From assembly GCA_021812265.1 (NCBI GenBank), contig JAKAOI010000073.1, forward strand, positions 1 to 8,396: a stretch of 8,396 bases of DNA, written 5' to 3'. A program made the position numbers and the translations under genes. This document shows, one piece after another, positions 1 to 6,208 of this stretch. Each line of letters starts with the position of its first letter. Within the stretch, counting starts at the first letter, position 1. This stretch comes from Chloroflexota bacterium. Lineage in GTDB: Bacteria; Chloroflexota; Ktedonobacteria; Ktedonobacterales; JACDGC01. The notes beneath the pieces were generated by a model that was given only the letters and a program-made list of their open reading frames with translations, did no database searches and was not told the DNA's origin.

Positions 1-724
1 TAATTGCCGCAATGATTGCAATAACTGTGCCGCTGAGTATCACCAACTTTACCACATTGGTAATAAATCCCGTTCCGCCGCCGCGAAGTTCACTCACCGA
101 GGTTACTGCTATAGCGCCAATTACACCATCTAAATTTGATATTATCGGCGCAACGGCATATGCCCTGCCGGATATATAAAAAAAAGCTCGTGATGAATCG
201 GGCAGCTGCCCTGTAGCCGATTTACCTAACATCATGGTATTTTGCAAAGCAGCCAAAATAATTGTCTTATCTTGATTGAGATTCGTTTGATTTGCTGTAT
301 TAGAAATTATTGCATTCCCATTCCGATCCATTATCCAAATACGATCGTTTGGGTCTTGTAATTCTGTATGGCTGTTGGTTGAGGCAAACGTCATGCCAAT
401 TGCTTCATCTAAATTGCCGCCATTGATATCATAATTTGCTCCTATCTTTTGGGCGTTAAATTGGGCAGAAGTCAACATTTGATTTTGTAAATATTGTGTA
501 AAATATTGATTTGTAGCATACCATGCGGCCAAGATAACGGCCATGATTGCTACAATACTTACAACTGCTGTAAGCAGTGAAATTTGTACGGCAAGGCTGT
601 TTTTAGGGCGCAGCGTTGAGGGATCTTTTCGTATATTTGTTATTTTATTGCGGATGTACGAAACAGATTGAGACGCCGCAAACCGCAAGCGAACCAGCGT
701 ATTATTGATCCAACTGCGGATCAT
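1..724 (-). CDS. Sensor histidine kinase, N-terminal part (runs off the left edge)
   Basis: The open frame reads from ATG at 724 to the window edge without a stop, giving 241 residues. It starts MIRSWINNTL, has a basic cytoplasmic lead, a first membrane helix at about residues 44-70, an extracytoplasmic sensor region of about 150 residues, and a second helix starting near residue 222. The sensor region contains IWIMDRNGNAI (130-140) and, further on, GRAYAVAPIISNLDGVIGAIAVTS (186-209 with flanks), a pattern typical of single Cache/PDC-like sensor domains. HAMP, dimerisation and ATPase domains would lie beyond the edge, so kinase activity is inferred from layout and from the response regulator directly upstream. 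The ATG is chosen because an AGGAGG lies 6 bases before it; a GTG one codon upstream is possible. It overlaps the regulator gene by 23 bp, implying one transcript and coupled translation. The ligand is unknown. Confidence 0.82.
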   Translation of the reverse strand, partial: MIRSWINNTLVRLRFAASQSVSYIRNKITNIRKDPSTLRPKNSLAVQISLLTAVVSIVAIMAVILAAWYATNQYFTQYLQNQMLTSAQFNAQKIGANYDINGGNLDEAIGMTFASTNSHTELQDPNDRIWIMDRNGNAIISNTANQTNLNQDKTIILAALQNTMMLGKSATGQLPDSSRAFFYISGRAYAVAPIISNLDGVIGAIAVTSVSELRGGGTGFITNVVKLVILSGTVIAIIAAI

Positions 725-1442
725 CACTTTCCTCCTCTAATCCGGATGAATCAAATTTATATCCTACCCGCCAAATGGTTTTAATATACCGCGGTTTTGC
801 AGGATTTTCTTCAATTTTCTTCCGAAGTGTGCCGATATGCACATCTACCGTTCTGCTGTCACCAAGATATTCAAATCCCCAAACACGGCTCAGCAATGAT
901 TCTCGGGTTAGCACTTCATTGGGCATAGAAGCCAACGTAAGCAAAAGCATAAATTCTTTGGCGGTCAGATCTATCACATCTCCGTTTTTTTCGATACGCC
1001 GCACTTTGGGATAGATAGTAATTGGACCAAACTCCAATTTATCTTGGCGCATATTGCTTTGCTGTGTTTGAAACCGCCGCAAAACTGATTTTACCCGGCT
1101 CACTACTTCTCTCGGGCTGAACGGCTTGGTAATATAGTCATCTGCGCCAAGATCCAGCCCCTTTATGCGATCTTCCTCACTGTTCAGCGCGGAAAGAATA
1201 ATAACAGGAGTATCCGACCACGCGCGAATGGCTTTTAACACCTCGCGGCCATCTACCTTAGGCAGAAAAATATCAAGTATAATCAAATCCGGATGCTGAT
1301 TCGTATGCATCTCTATCGCTTGCGCTCCATCAGAGGCGATAAGTGTGCGAAATCCCGCGGCGTTCAGATATGTTTGCGATAAATTGGATAATGTTGCTTC
1401 ATCTTCAACGATTAAAATGGTCTGCTGATTTTTTGGTTCCAT
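702..1442 (-). CDS. OmpR/PhoB-family response regulator
   Basis: This 246-residue protein has the full two-domain layout. The receiver domain (about 8-122) shows the acidic pair E13-D14, the phosphoacceptor D57 in LIILDIFLPKVDG, the switch residue S84 and the conserved K106 in DDYITKPF. After a short linker, residues 135-231 form a winged-helix DNA-binding domain with the family signatures LTAKEFMLL, SRVWGF, RTVDVHIGTLRKKIE and YIKTIWRVGYKF. It should be phosphorylated by the adjacent kinase and bind direct repeats in target promoters. The C-terminal tail (EEESDDPQLDQ) is acidic and carries the kinase ribosome-binding site. ATG 1442 is the first start after an in-frame TGA just upstream; no strong Shine-Dalgarno precedes it. 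The family is certain, while the regulated genes cannot be read from the sequence. Confidence 0.95.
   Translation of the reverse strand: MEPKNQQTILIVEDEATLSNLSQTYLNAAGFRTLIASDGAQAIEMHTNQHPDLIILDIFLPKVDGREVLKAIRAWSDTPVIILSALNSEEDRIKGLDLGADDYITKPFSPREVVSRVKSVLRRFQTQQSNMRQDKLEFGPITIYPKVRRIEKNGDVIDLTAKEFMLLLTLASMPNEVLTRESLLSRVWGFEYLGDSRTVDVHIGTLRKKIEENPAKPRYIKTIWRVGYKFDSSGLEEESDDPQLDQ
731..736 (-). promoter_or_regulatory. Shine-Dalgarno of the histidine kinase gene
   Basis: On the minus strand AGGAGG ends 6 bases before the ATG at 724 and lies inside the response regulator coding region. It is a perfect anti-16S match and decides the kinase start, for which there would otherwise be no clear choice. 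Confidence 0.75.
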
Positions 1443-1478
1443 ATATTTATATGTTCACTCATTTTCTTACGTAGTATT

Positions 1479-1497
1479 CCGGCAAAAAACCTGCCGG
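1479..1497 (-). other. Hairpin in the response-regulator leader
   Basis: CCGGCA and TGCCGG form a 6-bp GC-rich stem around a 7-base loop, located 37 bases before the regulator start and downstream of the candidate promoter. It would fold in the leader RNA. No run of T follows it on the minus strand, so it is not a convincing terminator. Confidence 0.35.
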
Positions 1498-1526
1498 CGC
1501 CAATGCTGGATTGAGATATGTACACA

Positions 1527-1554
1527 TGTATAATCGGCAGAAAAAAGTTTTCAA
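1527..1554 (-). promoter_or_regulatory. Candidate promoter of the two-component operon
   Basis: Reading the minus strand, TTGAAA (1554-1549, five of six to TTGACA) is followed after 16 bases by TATACA (1532-1527, four of six to TATAAT). The predicted start would leave a leader of about 75 bases before the regulator ATG. This is pattern matching only; the spacer is slightly short and the region is AT-rich. Confidence 0.4.
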
Positions 1555-1621
1555 ACCGTCGATAAAATTTTGCTGCCGATGTTACGCAATGAAATGGTTT
1601 ATGTTAAATATTTATTCTACT

Positions 1622-1758
1622 CAGGACTTTCGCTTCGGCATGGAAAATCGGGGATATACAAGGTACAATGCCCCTTGTACAGGGTTCTGGGGTGTCCCCA
1701 GACCTCCCTCTGTTGCAGATACGAGAACCATGCGCTTCTCTTTCAAGCGAAAGTCCTA
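1622..1758. repeat. Structured interspersed repeat, copy 1 (MITE-like)
   Basis: The core at 1623-1757 is bounded by a perfect 13-bp inverted repeat (AGGACTTTCGCTT and its reverse complement). Inside lie three further hairpins: TACAAGG/CCTTGTA (1657-1663 with 1673-1679), TCTGGGG/CCCCAGA with a 3-base loop (1686-1692 with 1696-1702), and GAGAA/TTCTC (1723-1727 with 1736-1740). A second copy lies at 6209-6346 in the same orientation: 8 differences in about 122 alignable positions, plus one diverged loop. No target-site duplication is evident here, although the bases just outside the inverted repeats (C left, A right) are the same in both copies. Open frames crossing it are translations of the repeat. 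It could be a non-autonomous transposable element mobilised in trans, or a structured RNA. The following 168 bases, up to the end of the membrane protein gene, show no convincing gene or terminator. Confidence 0.85.
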
Positions 1759-1926
1759 TAGCTATTATCAGCATAGCGCTTTTTTAATAAAATAGCCATT
1801 TTATTTGAAAGAATTTTGTATTATTGACGAACGAAGTTCACCAACGCCTCGCCATAAAAAAGAGAAGAAATTATTAGAATTTTTGACGCCGCAGCCTAAA
1901 GCAGCTCCAGCGCATGTAATCAGCGG

Positions 1927-2928
1927 CTACAGCTTCCAGCTTTTCATAACTTTATTCTGCTGCGAACCAATACGGCTGATAATTGCGCGAATTAATATAT
2001 CATCGTGTATAGCAGACATAAAATATGGCCCAATACCAATAATTAGCCCGGAATTTTGGGTTCTTATAGAAAACAGCCAGCGATTGGGCATGATACGCAC
2101 AGCGCTGATATCGGCCCAAAAAATAGTTTTCGGGCCGATTAATCGATTTTTGATTGTAATTGCGGAGCCGGTTATGGTAATTTTTTGACCGAACAGCAAC
2201 ATAAGCAGCACACCGGTAAATCCGATTATTCCCCCAATTATCAGCAAGAGCGCAATATGCAGCAACGAACCGGCAGTAGCGCTGATAACCCCAATTACAG
2301 CAATAAGCACCGACAAAAATATCCATAGCGAATCAATAAAAATATTAGGAGATTGAATAGTTTCAATCTCTTGAAACAGATCCGCGTTCATAGACGTATA
2401 ATATAACTTCAATTCACTGTCTAACGCGGCCTGAGAAATGCGGATGGCGGCTTCTCGCAAAAGAGTATTGCCATTTTCCATCCCTCTGATAAATATGGTA
2501 GCGGAATGAGATTTACTGTCTCTGAGATGAATAAAGCCGTTTTTATAGGAAGCGCTTTCAATAAACTGCCATTCCAGCACAGTAGACTGCCGGTTCTGCG
2601 CCTTCCATGGGTGTATTACCATTATATTGCGATCATTAGTCTCTACAATACAAAAAATAGAGCCGGCCAGCGCAAACGCCGCTATAGCAACGCTTATAAT
2701 CACTACAGCGTCGACGCCAAAAGCAACATATACGGCAAAACTGTCACTGCGTAAATAAATTGCTAACAATATTGCAATTAAGGTTAAAAACACCGGCGGG
2801 ATCAATGTGAGAAAGATGATAAAGCCGCGCGGCCTGAAAATAATTGATTTATATGCTTCGGCAGACATCGCTTCAATGGCGTTTGATTGATGTATAATAG
2901 AATGCGTTTGCGGTTTCATTTGCTGCAT
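1927..2928 (-). CDS. Membrane protein with a duplicated two-helix plus beta-domain unit (possible PH-like domains)
   Basis: I do not recognise this 333-residue protein by name. It has four predicted membrane helices in two pairs (about 36-58 and 66-94, then 198-217 and 222-246). Each pair is followed by a soluble stretch rich in short beta-like runs: 95-165 (VETNDRNIMVIHPWKAQN... WQFIESASYKNGFIHL) and 248-320 (ITITGSAITIKNRLIG... WADISAVRIMPNRWLFSI). Both soluble parts share the order hydrophobic strand, turn, IxI strand, polar loop, W-x-x-I strand. This resembles bacterial PH-like domains of the DUF304/bPH families, so the protein looks like an internal duplication. That domain call is inference. 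ATG 2928 is chosen because GGGAGGA sits 8 bases upstream. It stands alone, at least 480 bases from its neighbours on both sides. A role at the membrane, perhaps as a scaffold, is all that can be suggested. Confidence 0.8.
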   Translation of the reverse strand: MQQMKPQTHSIIHQSNAIEAMSAEAYKSIIFRPRGFIIFLTLIPPVFLTLIAILLAIYLRSDSFAVYVAFGVDAVVIISVAIAAFALAGSIFCIVETNDRNIMVIHPWKAQNRQSTVLEWQFIESASYKNGFIHLRDSKSHSATIFIRGMENGNTLLREAAIRISQAALDSELKLYYTSMNADLFQEIETIQSPNIFIDSLWIFLSVLIAVIGVISATAGSLLHIALLLIIGGIIGFTGVLLMLLFGQKITITGSAITIKNRLIGPKTIFWADISAVRIMPNRWLFSIRTQNSGLIIGIGPYFMSAIHDDILIRAIISRIGSQQNKVMKSWKL

Positions 2929-3028
2929 TGCCGGTGTCCTCCCTTAATATATTGCCATTTTATCCGCCAGCCGCTATCTGCGCCAACGCAAAAATTTTTA
3001 TTTTATTGCTTTGCATTGTTTGGGATAT

Positions 3029-3040
3029 TGCATATATGCA
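3029..3040. repeat. 12-bp perfect palindrome
   Basis: TGCATATATGCA is perfectly self-complementary and lies 101 bases upstream of the membrane protein start. It shares the TGCA half-site with the palindrome at 3118-3131, centre-to-centre 90 bp away. It could be an operator, although the region is AT-rich and chance is not excluded. Confidence 0.45.
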
Positions 3041-3117
3041 TACATGTTGTTTTTTGTATGACTGGTTCAGAAACAGTATATCATGTTCCATGCGTTGAAG
3101 CAGCGCCATGTACCTAA

Positions 3118-3131
3118 TATGCAATTGCATA
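3118..3131. repeat. 14-bp perfect palindrome
   Basis: TATGCAATTGCATA is perfectly self-complementary, with half-sites TATGCA. It lies between divergent genes, where dimeric repressors commonly bind. No regulator gene next to it suggests which protein would recognise it. Confidence 0.5.
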
Positions 3132-3189
3132 GCCATTTTATCCATCCATTATTACAGACAGCCAAGAGCCATATTTTGATGCCGCCGGG

Positions 3190-3220
3190 GCACACAAGGA
3201 TTAAAAGGCTTCGTGTGTGC
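3190..3220 (+). other. Hairpin in the region upstream of ybaB
   Basis: GCACACA (3190-3196) pairs with TGTGTGC (3214-3220). After one A/G mismatch come three more pairs (3198-3200 with 3210-3212, one of them G-U) around a 9-base loop. No T-run follows, so it is not a terminator on the plus strand. Confidence 0.4.
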
Positions 3221-3295
3221 GCCAGAACATCGGCAGAATACCTCTCACGGATGTGTCTCAGATACTGAATTTGTCGTTCCAACATAATAAAAGAG

Positions 3296-3322
3296 CCGCG
3301 CCATATTGAAAATGCGCCGCGG
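3296..3322 (+). other. GC-rich hairpin upstream of ybaB with an alternative pairing
   Basis: CCGCG (3296-3300) pairs with CGCGG (3318-3322), with an inner CAT/ATG stem. The CCATATT starting inside this hairpin (3301-3307) can instead pair with AATATGG (3343-3349), and the neighbouring GAG/CTC extends that alternative. The two folds are mutually exclusive, as in leader-based switches, but there is no direct evidence that this is transcribed. Confidence 0.35.
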
Positions 3323-3479
3323 TAAATGCTAAAATAGGGGTGAATATGGCTCAGAGGCGCCAAATGGCTCACTTCCATCATAAAATTTGCGTTGAGCCGG
3401 GCGTTTTTACACAAGGTTGCGGACAAACGCCGTACCTTTCGCGTTCATAATCTATTTTGAGTATCGGGAGCAGATGTTT

Positions 3480-3833
3480 ATGTCTTTCAATCCGCGAGAT
3501 TTGCAGCGTATGCAGCAACAGATGATAAAAGCTCAAGAGCAGGTGGCAAAAGCTCAGGAACAAATGGCAAAAGATCTTGCCAATATGTCACTTCAAGGAA
3601 CTGCGGGCGGCAGCGCTGTAGTCGTAACCATGGCCGGCGATTTTACTATTCAATCCGTAAAAATTGATCCGGAAGCCGTTGACCCCGAAGATGTTGCCAC
3701 ACTGGAAGAATTGATTGCGTTAGCGTTTAAAAGCGCCATTGAGCAGGCGCAGGCAGCCTATCAGCGCGCACAAGATTCAATTGTATCTTCCGCCACAAGC
3801 GGCATACAACTGCCTAAAGGCCTCGGATTTTAA
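3480..3833 (+). CDS. ybaB: YbaB/EbfC family nucleoid-associated protein
   Basis: This small (117-residue) protein begins MSFNPRDLQRMQQQM, followed by a long amphipathic, glutamine- and lysine-rich helix (about 8-38), a beta segment (GGSAVVVTMAGDFTIQSVKIDPEAV, 43-67) and a C-terminal helix (71-103). That is the usual plan of the YbaB/EbfC family, whose members form dimers, bind DNA with little sequence preference and are usually encoded next to recR. ATG 3480 is preferred because GGGAG ends 9 bases upstream; ATG 3474 would be only 3 bases from it. A TTG-started extension to 3417 would add 21 residues not typical of the family. recR follows after 23 bp, indicating an operon. dnaX, the common upstream partner, is absent from this window. 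The C-terminal motif IQLPKGLGF is family-like. Identification is secure; the exact role in nucleoid organisation or repair is known only for relatives. Confidence 0.93.
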   Translation: MSFNPRDLQRMQQQMIKAQEQVAKAQEQMAKDLANMSLQGTAGGSAVVVTMAGDFTIQSVKIDPEAVDPEDVATLEELIALAFKSAIEQAQAAYQRAQDSIVSSATSGIQLPKGLGF

Positions 3834-3856
3834 GAAAGGGTTGTCGTGCGGAGAAA

Positions 3857-4471
3857 ATGGATAATGTTGCAGCGCCTGTTCAGGCAATGATCGAAGAATT
3901 TGCAAAACTTCCCGGCATCGGCCCCAAAACAGCGCAGCGCTTAACCTTTTTTCTTCTGCGCGCGCCAAAAGATATTTCACAGCGGCTGGCAGACGCATTA
4001 ATACGACTGAAAGAACAGGTGCGCTCCTGCTCGGTGTGCTGCAATCTCACCGAAACAGATCCCTGTTCCATCTGCGGAAACAGCCAAAGAGATCACTCGG
4101 TGGTGTGTGTGGTAGAAGAGCCATTGGATGTATTGGTTATTGAAAAAACCGGTGTATTCAAAGGTGTTTATCATATTTTGCATGGCGCGCTTTCTCCAGT
4201 AGACGGTATTGGCCCCAAAGATTTAAAAATCGATGAATTGCTGTACCGAGTTACAAAAGGTGATATCAGCGAACTCATTTTGGCCACAAACCCCAACTAC
4301 GAAGGAGATTATACCGCCGCATATATTGCGTCTGCGGTAACAGCTTCAAATATCAAAATGACCAAACTGGCCAGAGGCCTTCCGCTGGGCGGCGATTTAG
4401 AGTACGCTGACGAGGGAACGCTGGCGCGCGCGCTGGAGGGCCGGCGGATTTTTGATTCGGCCGGACATTAA
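3857..4471 (+). CDS. recR: Recombination mediator protein RecR
   Basis: At 204 residues this is a full-length RecR. The order is a helix-hairpin-helix (about 9-33, with LPGIGPKTAQRLTFFLL), a C4 zinc finger (C58, C61, C70, C73), a Toprim domain (about 81-176, with the glutamate of VVEEPLD and the segment TNPNYEGDYTAAYI), and a C-terminal Walker B-like region (RGLPLGGDLEYADEGTL). RecR works with RecO and RecF to load RecA at single-strand gaps, forming a ring clamp on DNA. The Toprim EGE motif reads EGD here, a conservative change that keeps acidity. The start at 3857 has GGAG only 3 bases upstream, which is short, but no other in-frame start fits the family N-terminus. It lies in an operon behind ybaB, and the next gene follows after 21 bp. 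Confidence 0.98.
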   Translation: MDNVAAPVQAMIEEFAKLPGIGPKTAQRLTFFLLRAPKDISQRLADALIRLKEQVRSCSVCCNLTETDPCSICGNSQRDHSVVCVVEEPLDVLVIEKTGVFKGVYHILHGALSPVDGIGPKDLKIDELLYRVTKGDISELILATNPNYEGDYTAAYIASAVTASNIKMTKLARGLPLGGDLEYADEGTLARALEGRRIFDSAGH

Positions 4472-4492
4472 ATACGATTCGGAAAGAGCAGC

Positions 4493-4753
4493 ATGGTATA
4501 TAACATCACCTTATACACAAAACCAGAATGTCACCTATGCGATGACGCGCGCGCCATATTAGACACTATCTTTGCCGAAGCGCAAGATGACACACTTTTT
4601 GCGTTGCGTGAAGTTGATATTCGTTTAAATGAAACCGATTATGCGCTCTATCGTTATCGTATTCCAGTTATTATTGTTAATGGAGCCATCGTTGCTGAAG
4701 GCCGCATGGATGATTACGCGCGTTCTGCCATCGAGCGCGCATTAGTGATATAA
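4493..4753 (+). CDS. Glutaredoxin-like (DUF836-type) thiol protein
   Basis: This 86-residue protein is a minimal thioredoxin fold: a first strand (ITLYTKPEC), the redox motif C13-H-L-C16, a helix, then LREVDI and the cis-proline loop YRIPVIIVNG (P58), and a final helix. The family (DUF836, glutaredoxin-like) is small, soluble and cytoplasmic, and usually annotated as disulfide or thiol oxidoreductase without a known substrate. GGAAAGAG lies just upstream of the ATG. It sits 21 bp after recR and 40 bp before a cysteine-rich membrane protein, so it is co-transcribed with the operon; whether it shares a task with that neighbour is inference. The fold and CxxC are clear, the substrate is not. Confidence 0.9.
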   Translation: MVYNITLYTKPECHLCDDARAILDTIFAEAQDDTLFALREVDIRLNETDYALYRYRIPVIIVNGAIVAEGRMDDYARSAIERALVI

Positions 4754-4793
4754 TCGCGCATTTCAGCTGCATAAAGCGAGAAAGGAAACGTTT

Positions 4794-5366
4794 ATGGAAC
4801 AATCGATAAAAACACTGCAAAAACGGTTAGCAACTGTATTTTATACATGCGCGCACGGATTTAATGTGTTTGCAGATTATTTTATTAATCATTGGCTGGG
4901 AATTATTACTATTATCCTTGGCGGCGCATTATTTTTTGCAATACTTACTCCGTTGCTTGCCTATGCCGGATATGAACCAATGGCGGGAATTATGTTCCGT
5001 TCGTTTCATCTTATTTGTGATCAAATTCCTTCACATTCATTTTTTATCTGCGGACATCAAATTGGCATTTGCGCGCGCTGCTTGGCAATATACACATCAT
5101 TGTTTATTTTTTCCCTCGCGTTTCGGAAATATCGCACAAAAATATCTCCCTTAGACTGGAAATTATTTATTTTATTGCTGCTGCCTATGGCCTTAGACGG
5201 AGGAACACAGTTATTTGGCTGGAGACAAAGTTTTAACGAACTGAGGCTTTTCACCGGCGCGCTGTTTGGGCTAGGCATATTCTGGTTTACTCTGCCGCGG
5301 GTACAAAACGCAGTAGATGAATCGAAAGCTATAGAACTTGCGCTGCGCGCGCGCATTCAGGCATAA
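4794..5366 (+). CDS. DUF2085 family membrane protein
   Basis: This 190-residue protein has about four membrane helices (34-56, 97-112, 121-137, 152-168). Between the first two is the family hallmark: F-H-L-I-C75-x-Q-I-P, then S-F-F-I-C86-G-H, then C93-x-R-C96-L-A-I-Y. A second signature, LPMALDGGTQLFGWRQSFNELR (130-151 in parts), follows. By the positive-inside rule the basic N-terminus and the RKYRTK loop are cytoplasmic, which puts the cysteine cluster on the outer face. Relatives often read CHQ where this one has CDQ (D76), losing a possible metal-binding histidine. The function of the family is unknown; a metal or redox role is suggested only by the conserved Cys and His. An AAAGGA sits 7 bases before the ATG. 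It is the last gene of the ybaB-recR operon, and 11 bp separate it from the convergent rsmG end. Confidence 0.88.
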   Translation: MEQSIKTLQKRLATVFYTCAHGFNVFADYFINHWLGIITIILGGALFFAILTPLLAYAGYEPMAGIMFRSFHLICDQIPSHSFFICGHQIGICARCLAIYTSLFIFSLAFRKYRTKISPLDWKLFILLLLPMALDGGTQLFGWRQSFNELRLFTGALFGLGIFWFTLPRVQNAVDESKAIELALRARIQA

Positions 5367-5377
5367 ACCGCCGCCAG

Positions 5378-6133
5378 CTACAGGTTTTCAGGTGTCAGCG
5401 GCTTTGTTTGAGGCAGGCCGCTGGGCCTAGGAAATGTTTTCCCCGTCAGTTTCAACTGGCGGAAGCGCAAAATAACTCTATTATCCGCCAAATCAGGGGC
5501 CAAGGCGCATAATTCAGCAGGAAGTGATATTATTTCCGGTTCAGCGGCGCCTAAGATATGCGCGGCATACGTCGCTTGGCGTACTTCATCGGCAATTTCA
5601 CCTTTTTTCATGGCAAAAGTAAGAGCGTTTACCTGCGCAAAAGGCAGAATCCATTCCAACAGCGTTGGTGTTGCAGCAACAGCGCGCGCTGTAACAATGT
5701 GAAAACTGCCGCGCAACGAATCATCCCGCGCAAAAACTTCTGAGCGACCAGTAAGAACTGTAAAATTTTGCAAATCGGCGGCGTCAGCAATTTGCCGCTG
5801 TAAATTTGCTTTTTTTGCCGTCGCCTCTAACGAGTATACTTGCCAATGCGGCAAAAGCACTGCAATCGGCAAACAAGGAAAACCTGCTCCGCTGCCGACA
5901 TCCAGCATTTTGCGTGGCTTTTTTCGGATATTTTCGGGAATAGCCGCAAGCAGTGTCATAGAATCGATAATATGCCGCGTCAGCGCCTGCGATGGATCAA
6001 CAATTGAGGTAACATTAAATTTTGCCGACGCCTCTATCAACATATCGCGTATGCGCAGCAGCGCTTCCGCTTGCGCGTTTGATACCTGCGCATGCAAAAT
6101 TTTTGCAGCGTCTTTTAACAGATCCAATTCCAT
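5378..6133 (-). CDS. rsmG: 16S rRNA (guanine-527 N7) methyltransferase RsmG
   Basis: The 251-residue protein matches RsmG/GidB throughout. The N-terminal region KFNVTSIVDPSQALTRHIIDS (38-58) carries the family substrate-side motif. The SAM-binding glycine loop is LDVGSGAGFPCLPIAVLLP (77-95), followed by the acidic residue of SLEATAKKANLQ. VTARAVA (147-153) and the C-terminal FPRPSGLPQTKPL (234-246) are also typical. It methylates G527 in the 530 loop of 16S rRNA; in other bacteria its loss gives low-level streptomycin resistance. ATG 6133 has no good Shine-Dalgarno, but no other ATG, GTG or TTG occurs in frame over the 38 bases upstream. The gene stands alone on the minus strand, ending 11 bp from the convergent DUF2085 gene. 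Its promoter must lie within or beside the repeat at 6209-6346; I could not find clear -35/-10 boxes. Confidence 0.97.
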   Translation of the reverse strand: MELDLLKDAAKILHAQVSNAQAEALLRIRDMLIEASAKFNVTSIVDPSQALTRHIIDSMTLLAAIPENIRKKPRKMLDVGSGAGFPCLPIAVLLPHWQVYSLEATAKKANLQRQIADAADLQNFTVLTGRSEVFARDDSLRGSFHIVTARAVAATPTLLEWILPFAQVNALTFAMKKGEIADEVRQATYAAHILGAAEPEIISLPAELCALAPDLADNRVILRFRQLKLTGKTFPRPSGLPQTKPLTPENL

Positions 6134-6208
6134 TGTATGCAGGAGTCCAATCCGATAATAGTATGATGAAACAATGCGCAGAATATTTTTACAACAGCGT
6201 ATTGTTTA

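Larger units (their letters stand above)
2929..3479. other. Noncoding region between divergent genes, with palindromes and hairpins
   Basis: This 551-base stretch separates the minus-strand membrane protein gene from the plus-strand ybaB operon and must hold promoters for both. Short frames exist on both strands but lack ribosome-binding sites and recognisable sequence. A CATAAT at 3446-3451 is a plausible -10 for ybaB but has no properly spaced -35. I looked for dnaX remnants and for the SRP RNA core (a GGAAG-type loop), both common just upstream of ybaB-recR in other bacteria, and found neither. The identifiable structures are listed separately. Confidence 0.6.

Noticed and set aside
1511..1795. 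Open frame of 94 residues on the plus strand across repeat copy 1
   Set aside because: It is mostly a translation of the repeat, has no ribosome-binding site, and the indel in the variable loop breaks its frame relative to copy 2.
1805..2188. 127-residue plus-strand frame beginning MKEFCIIDERSSPTPRHKKEKK
   Set aside because: It starts with TTG without a Shine-Dalgarno and most of it is antisense to the membrane protein gene. The first 40 residues look vaguely protein-like but have no recognisable family.
1793..3143. Recurring string GCCATTTTAT at three intergenic sites (1795, 2953 and 3132)
   Set aside because: It is short, AT-rich and not consistently placed relative to gene starts; chance is adequate.
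3060..3470. SRP (4.5S) RNA, tmRNA or RNase P RNA upstream of ybaB
   Set aside because: None of the conserved cores of these RNAs could be found on either strand.
3417..3479. N-terminal extension of ybaB from a TTG
   Set aside because: The ATG at 3480 has a correctly placed GGGAG and gives the normal family N-terminus; the extra residues do not resemble the family.
5057..5356. 99-residue minus-strand frame opposite the DUF2085 gene
   Set aside because: It is antisense to a gene with clear family motifs and lacks a ribosome-binding site or recognisable domain.
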